A DNA stretch of 11,470 nt. It comes from Kiloniellaceae bacterium (GTDB lineage: Bacteria > Pseudomonadota > Alphaproteobacteria > Kiloniellales > Kiloniellaceae). Of this stretch, positions 6,243 to 11,470 are shown piece by piece. The notes beneath the pieces were generated by a model. That model worked only from the letters and a program-made list of their open reading frames with translations, did no database searches and had not been told where the DNA came from. A program made the translations under genes and the position numbers. Location of the stretch: positions 1-11,470 of the forward strand of contig JANQKX010000178.1 of NCBI GenBank assembly GCA_028280915.1, given 5' to 3'. The stretch's first letter is position 1. Every line of letters begins with the position of its first letter.

Positions 6243-7684
6243 CCACCGCCAGATCGACCTCCCGCTGGCTGCGCTGGTGGCCCCGCAGCATTGCCGGCCA
6301 GCTCATCTTCTTGATGGTGCTGGCGTTGATCGCGGCCCAGATCACCTTCTTGGTGGTGATGTTCGACGAGCGCCGGGCCAGCCTGCGCTTGGTTCATCGC
6401 GAGCAGGTCATCGAACGCAGCGCCGCGGTCTTGCGCCTGCTGCAGGAAACGCCGGCCGCTTTGCAGCAGCGGGTTTTGGCGACCGCCAGCAGCCCCGGGC
6501 TGGAATTCTCACTCGACGACGACGCCGAGGTGGAAGCCACGTCACCGGACAAGCGCGCGCGCTTTTTAGCAGAGGCCCTGATGGACCGGGCAAGGGGCGC
6601 CACCGACCGGGTGCGGGTGGAAATCGAGGAAAAGGAACGGCCGTCGCTGAAGCGACTGTTAAAGCACTGGTTCGACGACGATGGCGGTCATCGGGAGCAC
6701 GACCGCAAAGGCTGGCGCAAAAAGCTCCTGGATCTCACGCTTTCCGCCCGGATGGCGGACGGCCAGATCGCAGATGGTAAGTGGCTCAACATCGAAACGG
6801 GCGTGCCGCCCCGGCCCCCCATAGTCGGCTCCTTGCTGCTGTCCTGGGCCTTCGCCGCCATGGCCATCGCCTTGGTGGTCATTGTGGCCGTCCGGCGCAT
6901 CACCCGGCCCCTGCGGCACTTGGCGGACGCCGCCGATCTCTTGGGCCGGGGCCAGGCCGGGCCGCCCATTCCCGAAGCCGGCCCCGAGGAAGTGCGCCGC
7001 GCCACCGCCGCCTTCAACCGCATGCGTGATCGCTTGGACCGCTTCATCGCCGACCGCACCCGCATGCTGGGCGCCATCTCCCATGACCTGCGCACCCCCA
7101 TCACCTCCCTGCGGCTGCGCGCGGAGTTCATTGAGGATCCGGCCACGCGGGAAAAAATGCTCGAAACCCTTGAGGAAATGCAGCGCATGACCGAGGCAGC
7201 CCTGGCCTTCGCCCGGGAGGAGTCGACCCGCGAAGGGGCCAAGACCGTGGAACTCTCGGCCCTCTTGGACAGCCTCTGCGCGGATCTCAAGGACATGGGC
7301 CAAGACGTCACCATGGCGGAGGCGGAGAGGACACCCATCGCCTGCCGGCCGGTCAGCCTGAAGCGGGCCCTGCGCAATCTGATCGAAAACGCCGTGACCT
7401 ATGGCGGTGCTGCCCGCGTGGCCCTGGAACAGTCGCCCGACCAGGTGACGGTCACCATCGACGACGACGGGCCGGGCATTCCGGCCGGAGATCTGGAACG
7501 CATCTTCGAGCCCTTCGTGCGCTTGGAGGAATCCCGCAACCAGGAAACCGGCGGCGTGGGCCTGGGCCTTTCCATCGCCCGATCCATCGCCCGCGCCCAC
7601 GGCGGCGACGTAACCCTGGAAAACCGGCGCGAGGGGGGCTTGCGGGCGCGCCTTTTCCTTCCGAAAGCGCCCGACCGCCGCTAG
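6239..7684 (+). CDS. Membrane sensor histidine kinase
   Basis: This 481-residue protein is the partner kinase of the preceding regulator. It has a first membrane segment (about 19-41), a periplasmic sensor region (about 42-195), a second membrane segment (about 197-217), a HAMP linker (about 218-270), a HisKA dimerisation domain with the phospho-acceptor His282 in ISHDLRTPITSL, and a HATPase domain with the N box (RNLIENAVTYG, 379-389), G1 box (DDDGPGIP, 408-415) and G2 box (GVGLGLSI, 439-446). The layout is EnvZ/RstB-like. The periplasmic part is not a domain I can name; it contains many acidic and basic residues and a cluster HWFDDDGGHREHD (143-155) that could bind a divalent cation. The start ATG overlaps the regulator stop. 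A signal of Ca2+, metal or envelope stress is inferred from the EF-hand neighbour and this cluster, not shown. Confidence 0.93.
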
Positions 7685-7716
7685 ACTGAACCGACTTTAC
7701 CGGATAGGCGGGTGAT

Positions 7717-8073
7717 GTGACCTACGAGGAATACAACGACTTCTGCGCCGGCTTGCCGGCCACCAGCCACGTGGTGCAGTGGGGCGGCTCCCACGTCTGG
7801 AAGGTGGGCGGCAAGGTATTTGCCATCGGCGGCTGGGGCGACGGGGAACCGGCCTATACCTTCAAGGTCAGCGATCTCGCCTTCGAGATCCTGCGCGACC
7901 AGCCCGGCCTGCGCCCCGCGCCCTACCTGGCGCCCCGCGGCATGAAATGGATTCAGCACCACGCCCAGCCGGGCCTGGGCGACGACGACCTGAAAGCCTA
8001 CCTCACCGAATCCCACCGCATCGTCGCCGCCGGCCTGTCCAAGAAAAAGCAGCGGGAACTGGGGCTGGCCTAG
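7717..8073 (+). CDS. MmcQ/YjbR family protein
   Basis: This 118-residue protein matches the MmcQ/YjbR (DUF419) family, small proteins with a CyaY-like fold and a proposed but poorly established DNA-binding role. Typical features are the opening TYEEYNDFCAGLPATS, the core VWKVGGKVFAIGGW, a strand pair around YTFKVSDLAFEIL, the family-typical PYLAPRGMKWI (69-79), and a helix ending LKAYLTESHRIVAAGLSKKKQREL. The length is normal for the family. I chose GTG 7717, which is preceded by AGGCGGG (7706-7712). It begins 32 bases after the kinase stop and may be read through from that operon. There is no evidence of a functional tie to the two-component system. Confidence 0.85.
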   Translation: MTYEEYNDFCAGLPATSHVVQWGGSHVWKVGGKVFAIGGWGDGEPAYTFKVSDLAFEILRDQPGLRPAPYLAPRGMKWIQHHAQPGLGDDDLKAYLTESHRIVAAGLSKKKQRELGLA

Positions 8074-8117
8074 TTGGCTCCCCAATTCCCAATCTGCGCT
8101 AAATCAAACTGCCGGCG

Positions 8118-9878
8118 TCAACGGCGCCGCCGTTTGGAGCCATCGTTGTCTTGCGGCGCGACAAAGACGTTTTTCTGCAGCTCATTGCCGACGCCGGTGT
8201 TGGCCCGGATGATCTTGGACAGGAGGGTCTTGTCGATCATCTCCGCCTCGGCCTCGGTCAGGACCAGTTCATACCAGAAACGATCCCCGTCCCTGAGCGC
8301 CTCGAACTGGTCCTTCAGCACCCGGAAGAACAGCTCGCCCAGCATACCGCCGTTGACCGGGTCCTCGGCCAGGCCGCCGACCCAGACGTCCATGTCGCTC
8401 ACGTCGCCATAGGCCGCGGCCAGGCGGCTTTGGATCTCCGGATCGCTGGACACATCGGCGAAGCTCTCGGCCGCCGCCAGGCCCAGGGCCACCCGGGCAT
8501 CGTTATAGCTGGGCAGGCCGTGGTCCCGTCCCCGCTGAATGTTCAGGGCCGCCAGGTCGAAGCCACCCGCGCCCGGCGGACCGAACAAAAAGTTCCGCAC
8601 GTCGTCGATCACGAAGGGGTCGATGGTTTGACAGATCTGACTGGCCAGACCGCGCAGGATCGGATCCAGGTCTCCTTCCTCGCTCAGCAACTGGGGCGCA
8701 AAAAACGCATCCCGCAGGGCCAGGTGGCCGCCGTCGATTTCCCTACCCTTGGCGTTCAGCCGCAGGATTTGCGGGCTGAGCGCACTATGGCCATAACGAT
8801 AGGCCGCGGTGGAAAACAGGTTCGAGATGCCGGCATTCACGTCAGGGTCATAGCCGGTATAAGGGTCCAGGGGGTTCTCCCCCATCAGCGCCGGCAGGTA
8901 CTCGTTATAGGTAATGGCCTGCATCTCCGCACCCACCAGCTGGCGGGCCTTTTGATAGATCTGCTCGCCGGTGAGTTCCGGGTTGGCCGCGGCGACCATC
9001 TCCGCCAGCCGGTTATGCTCGCGCACGAAGAGGGTGTGCATGACCGTGAGCCCGATCTGCTCGTTGGCCCGCACGTCGCCGGCCAGGAACAGGGTTTCGG
9101 CCGTCCCGCCCGCGTTGGGCAGGCCGGCCGTGTTGAACGGCAAGAGATCGCCGGCGCTGGTGGCCAGACGCCCGGTCCCGTCGTTGGCCCGCAAGGCCGC
9201 CGCCCGGTCGCCGTCCGAGCCATAGACGTTCGACGCGTCGATCCAGGCGGTAATTTCATTTTCCTGCTGGCGCGGGTTGTCGCTGTCCGTGCCGCTTTCC
9301 GGGTCGTAGAGCGAGCGGTTGAACGGAATGGTGACATCGCCGTTGCCGTCCGGATCGAAAAAGGGATCACCCTCGGGCACCGCGATATCGGCCGGCTCGG
9401 GCGGGTCCACGCCGTCGGTCAAATCCAGGTCGTGATCCAGGAACTGGCCCCACTGCCACAGAAAATCCGTCACGCCGTGGGAGTTGGGCAGGGTTTCTTC
9501 CTGGGCGATCACCAGATTGCTGACCTCCCGGGCCGAGGGCCGCAGGGCGCCCGCCAACTGGGAAACGCCATCCGCGTAATCAGGCGCCGCGAGGCGCAAA
9601 AGGGGAATGAAGGCCGCCCCTTGATCCGGCGCGGCCAGATTGTTGCCCGTGCCATCAATGCTGCGCTGATCGTCGATGGCGGCAGCCTCGATGGCATCGC
9701 CAAGATTGCCACTACGGCCGCGCCGTTCATTGTGATGAATCCGCCGGGCCGGCGAGACCTCTTCGGCGGCGCCGACTTCCTCGCCATTGTTGTCGCGGGA
9801 CTCCGCGACCTGAACCGATCCTAACGCGGCCAATAAGGCACACACCGATACCAGAGCTTTCTTCGAGCATCTCTTCAT
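8118..9878 (-). CDS. Secreted animal-type haem peroxidase
   Basis: This 586-residue protein belongs to the peroxidase-cyclooxygenase (animal haem peroxidase) superfamily, which oxidises halides or organic substrates with H2O2. It has a signal peptide (MKRCSKKALV..., likely cleavage near residue 25) and a bacterial-type N-terminal region (RSIDGTGNNLAAPDQGAAF). The distal haem motif QWGQFLDHDLDLT carries Asp148 (haem ester), His149 (distal) and Asp150 (Ca2+). IPFNRS (184-189) is the likely Ca2+ loop. Arg271 and Glu274 in VRANEQ match the catalytic Arg and second haem-ester Glu of myeloperoxidase; the Met that forms a sulfonium link there is Gln here. LFVREHNRLA follows, with the proximal His364 in YRYGHSAL and the conserved LNIQRGRDHGLPSYN. 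ATG 9878 is preceded by GAGGAA; a TTG at 9893 is less likely. The C-terminus is very basic (SKRRRR). It is divergent from a membrane regulator. Confidence 0.92.
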   Translation of the reverse strand: MKRCSKKALVSVCALLAALGSVQVAESRDNNGEEVGAAEEVSPARRIHHNERRGRSGNLGDAIEAAAIDDQRSIDGTGNNLAAPDQGAAFIPLLRLAAPDYADGVSQLAGALRPSAREVSNLVIAQEETLPNSHGVTDFLWQWGQFLDHDLDLTDGVDPPEPADIAVPEGDPFFDPDGNGDVTIPFNRSLYDPESGTDSDNPRQQENEITAWIDASNVYGSDGDRAAALRANDGTGRLATSAGDLLPFNTAGLPNAGGTAETLFLAGDVRANEQIGLTVMHTLFVREHNRLAEMVAAANPELTGEQIYQKARQLVGAEMQAITYNEYLPALMGENPLDPYTGYDPDVNAGISNLFSTAAYRYGHSALSPQILRLNAKGREIDGGHLALRDAFFAPQLLSEEGDLDPILRGLASQICQTIDPFVIDDVRNFLFGPPGAGGFDLAALNIQRGRDHGLPSYNDARVALGLAAAESFADVSSDPEIQSRLAAAYGDVSDMDVWVGGLAEDPVNGGMLGELFFRVLKDQFEALRDGDRFWYELVLTEAEAEMIDKTLLSKIIRANTGVGNELQKNVFVAPQDNDGSKRRRR

Positions 9879-10315
9879 TTCGTTCCTCAACAATTTGTTC
9901 TATTTTTAATCGAAGTTCCTTTGACGTCGCCCGGTACCCGACATCCTGATTTGGACCAGAATCTGACCCACCAGCAAACGCGACCGGGCATTCGGTCAAA
10001 GCAACTCTTGAGTTTTTATATTGTTGTCACGGAAAGAATGGGGAGTTTCAGCAGGTTTCACGGGGGTTAGTAACGTATGTAACTAGCTGATATTATTTAT
10101 CATTACCAGCAGCCGAGCTTCTAATTTCGAAGCCGATCAAAAATGAGACAATTTATGCGTTTAATTCTTTTTTAGCGTTAAGGGATTTTTACCCCGCCGC
10201 TCCATACTGTCGCCGCATTGTTGGGTGACGATCGAATGGCCGAAACAATTGGGGTGAAGTGCGGCCAACGCCAGCGGCACTCAACTTAGACTATATTTCG
10301 ATAGCGGCGTATATC
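9879..10315. other. AT-richer intergenic region between divergent peroxidase and regulator
   Basis: This 437-base gap holds no supported gene and is visibly richer in A and T than the rest of the window, especially 10015-10195. It contains an imperfect palindrome with the direct repeat GTAAC-N4-GTAAC (10068-10085), an inverted repeat GCTTC...GAAGC (10117-10133), a palindrome AACTC-TT-GAGTT near 10003-10014, and T-rich runs at about 10160-10195. It must carry the promoters of both divergent genes. A TATATT at 10292-10297 is a possible -10 for the rightward gene. I could not identify complete promoters with confidence. Confidence 0.5.
10068..10085. promoter_or_regulatory. Candidate operator: imperfect palindrome with GTAAC direct repeat
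   Basis: TAGTAACGTATGTAACTA is an 18-base imperfect palindrome (seven of nine positions pair) and at the same time contains GTAAC at 10070-10074 and 10079-10083. It lies in the middle of the divergent promoter region of the peroxidase and the membrane regulator, where a shared operator would be expected. The regulator that might bind is unknown. Confidence 0.35.
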
Positions 10316-11470
10316 ATGGCGAGCGCCGCAACAGGCGCCAAGAAAAAGCACGCCTGTCTTGCAGGGGGAATTGTGGGAAGGGAATCGAACGACAGCGCCT
10401 CTAGGGGCACCATTTCTTCAGCGGAGGCTGCCGAGGCCCCCCTCGCTCCGGCGCGGGTGCGGGCCCATTTGCAGTTCATCCTGGCCAGCCCCGAATTCGA
10501 AAAATCCCAGCGCATCGGCGATTTCCTAGCCTTCATCGTCGAGGAAAGCTTGGCAGGACGCGGTGACCGTCTGAAAGAGCACACCATCGCCCAAGAGGTG
10601 TTCCACAAGGACGAAAACTTCGACCCGAAAATCAGCTCCGTGGTCCGCGTGGAAGCCAGCCGTCTGCGCGCCCGGCTGAAGGACTTTTACCGGCAAAGCG
10701 GCGAACAGTCCGATTTGCGCATCATCATTCCCAAAGGCGGCTATAAGGCGCATTTCAAAGGCGCCGTTGCGCACAGTGGGAATGAACCACCGGGCGGCGG
10801 AACGAATCCGGGACCGGACCCGCGGCAGGAGACGCAACGATCACCGAAACCCAACTCCGAACGTTCTAGGAGCACCCTCGCGGCCGTGGTCTTGTGCGTG
10901 TTTGTCGGGATGGTCATGCTCTTGCTTCACGGCCAGGCAACGTCGCCCCTGACCGGCTCCAACACGGAGGTTTCCACCACCGCCAACAACGCCACCTCCA
11001 TTGCCTTGCATCCCGTCGAAACCCTGGATGCCACGGCTCAAAGCCAACGGCTGGCGGCGGCGATCACCGCGGAAATCAAGACCAGCCTCACCCAGTTCCG
11101 CGACCTCACCGTGGTCGCCCGTGACACTTCCGCCGGCCACCAGCAAGAAGGCCCGGGCGACGTGGGCCCCAGTGACGCGGACCCCAGTGACGCGGCCGGA
11201 ACGCAGTACCTTTTGGACGGCGCCCTGCGGCGGGATGGGGACGGCGCCCGGCTCACGCTACACCTGACCACCGCTGAAGGCGGCGTGAACATTTGGTCGG
11301 AAAGCTATGACCTCACGCCGGAACAGGTCCAATCCATCGACGCCCACCACGACATCGCCACGCAAGTCGCCGGGTCCATCGCCGGCCCCGACGGGGCCAT
11401 GACCCGGACCGCGCTGCAGCAGCTCGCGCAAAAGGAATGGTCCGACCTTTCCCATAAGGACTGTGTGCTC
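10316..11470 (+). CDS. Membrane-anchored wHTH regulator with TolB/FlgO-like domain (3' end beyond window)
   Basis: The frame is open for 385 codons to the window edge. Residues about 45-147 match a winged-helix-like domain found at the N-terminus of bacterial TPR/TolB-like or adenylate-cyclase-like proteins: FLAFIVEESLAGRGDRLKEH, FDPKISSVVRVEASRLRARL and IIIPKGGYKAHF. A Pro/Gly linker leads to one membrane segment (about 187-205). After it comes a periplasmic domain resembling the TolB N-terminal/FlgO type (LAAAITAEIKTSLTQFRDLTVVAR, YLLDGALRRDGDGARLTLHL, VNIWSESYDLT). In the family TPR repeats usually follow; here that part lies outside the window. The arrangement is CadC-like: DNA binding inside, sensing outside. 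The start is uncertain: ATG 10316 has only a weak ribosome site, GTG 10373 has GGGGG (10364-10368) before it, and GTG 10259 is also in frame. It is divergent from the peroxidase gene, a possible target. Confidence 0.82.
   Translation, partial: MASAATGAKKKHACLAGGIVGRESNDSASRGTISSAEAAEAPLAPARVRAHLQFILASPEFEKSQRIGDFLAFIVEESLAGRGDRLKEHTIAQEVFHKDENFDPKISSVVRVEASRLRARLKDFYRQSGEQSDLRIIIPKGGYKAHFKGAVAHSGNEPPGGGTNPGPDPRQETQRSPKPNSERSRSTLAAVVLCVFVGMVMLLLHGQATSPLTGSNTEVSTTANNATSIALHPVETLDATAQSQRLAAAITAEIKTSLTQFRDLTVVARDTSAGHQQEGPGDVGPSDADPSDAAGTQYLLDGALRRDGDGARLTLHLTTAEGGVNIWSESYDLTPEQVQSIDAHHDIATQVAGSIAGPDGAMTRTALQQLAQKEWSDLSHKDCVL
11167..11195 (+). repeat. 15-bp tandem duplication inside the regulator gene
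   Basis: CCCCAGTGACGCGG occurs at 11167-11180 and again at 11182-11195, a period of 15 bases that keeps the frame. It encodes PSDAD-PSDAA in the loop before the strand YLLDGALRR of the TolB-like domain. This looks like a recent in-frame duplication in a surface loop. Confidence 0.75.

Noticed and set aside
8074..8117. Possible bidirectional terminator between the YjbR and peroxidase genes
   Set aside because: Only a short GC-rich inverted repeat overlapping the peroxidase end is present, without a U-tract on either strand.
8151..9824. Long + strand open frame (557 codons) opposite the peroxidase gene
   Set aside because: The - strand encodes an unmistakable haem peroxidase with all active-site motifs; the opposite frame is open only because of codon bias.

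Overview
This window is high-GC bacterial chromosomal DNA with dense, strongly codon-biased genes. The mix of families (TVP38/TMEM64 protein, cupredoxin-fold periplasmic protein, periplasmic EF-hand protein beside an OmpR-type two-component system, ParDE, YjbR, secreted animal-type haem peroxidase, and a wHTH-TM-TolB-like regulator) suits a proteobacterium. An alphaproteobacterium of the Rhodospirillales kind is my best guess, inferred from gene content only. No phage, transposon, rRNA, tRNA or CRISPR was seen.

Layout. Positions 1-336 hold the 3' end of an unrecognised gene. Next, on the + strand, come a periplasmic cupredoxin-like protein (521-1009), a TVP38/TMEM64 membrane protein (1294-2070) and, 45 bases later, an acetolactate-synthase-type ThDP enzyme (2116-3813) with catabolic-type features. 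A ParD/ParE toxin-antitoxin pair follows (4020-4563). After it is a 140-base cluster of four hairpins (about 4654-4797), best read as terminators for the convergent EF-hand gene (4813-5310, -). That gene is divergent from a response regulator/sensor kinase pair (5523-7684, +), which is followed by a YjbR-family gene (7717-8073, +). A secreted haem peroxidase (8118-9878, -) converges on it. A 437-base AT-richer gap separates the peroxidase from a divergent regulator gene that runs off the right edge (10316 to 11470).

How the parts may work together. Two divergent arrangements stand out. In the first, an exported Ca2+-binding protein with a His/Asp-rich tail faces a two-component system whose sensor loop also carries a His/Asp cluster. 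The shared promoter region has a GTTACA-type candidate operator and a tandem 10-bp repeat, so a divalent-cation response circuit is a reasonable hypothesis. In the second, a secreted haem peroxidase that retains its catalytic and haem-ester residues faces a membrane-anchored DNA-binding regulator with a TolB/FlgO-like domain. The regulator may control the peroxidase. Both are inferences from position and residues, not demonstrated functions. I found nothing here that I can call a wholly new system; the most interesting points are these two pairings, the hairpin array, the cupredoxin without copper ligands and an altered metal-site residue in the acetolactate synthase.
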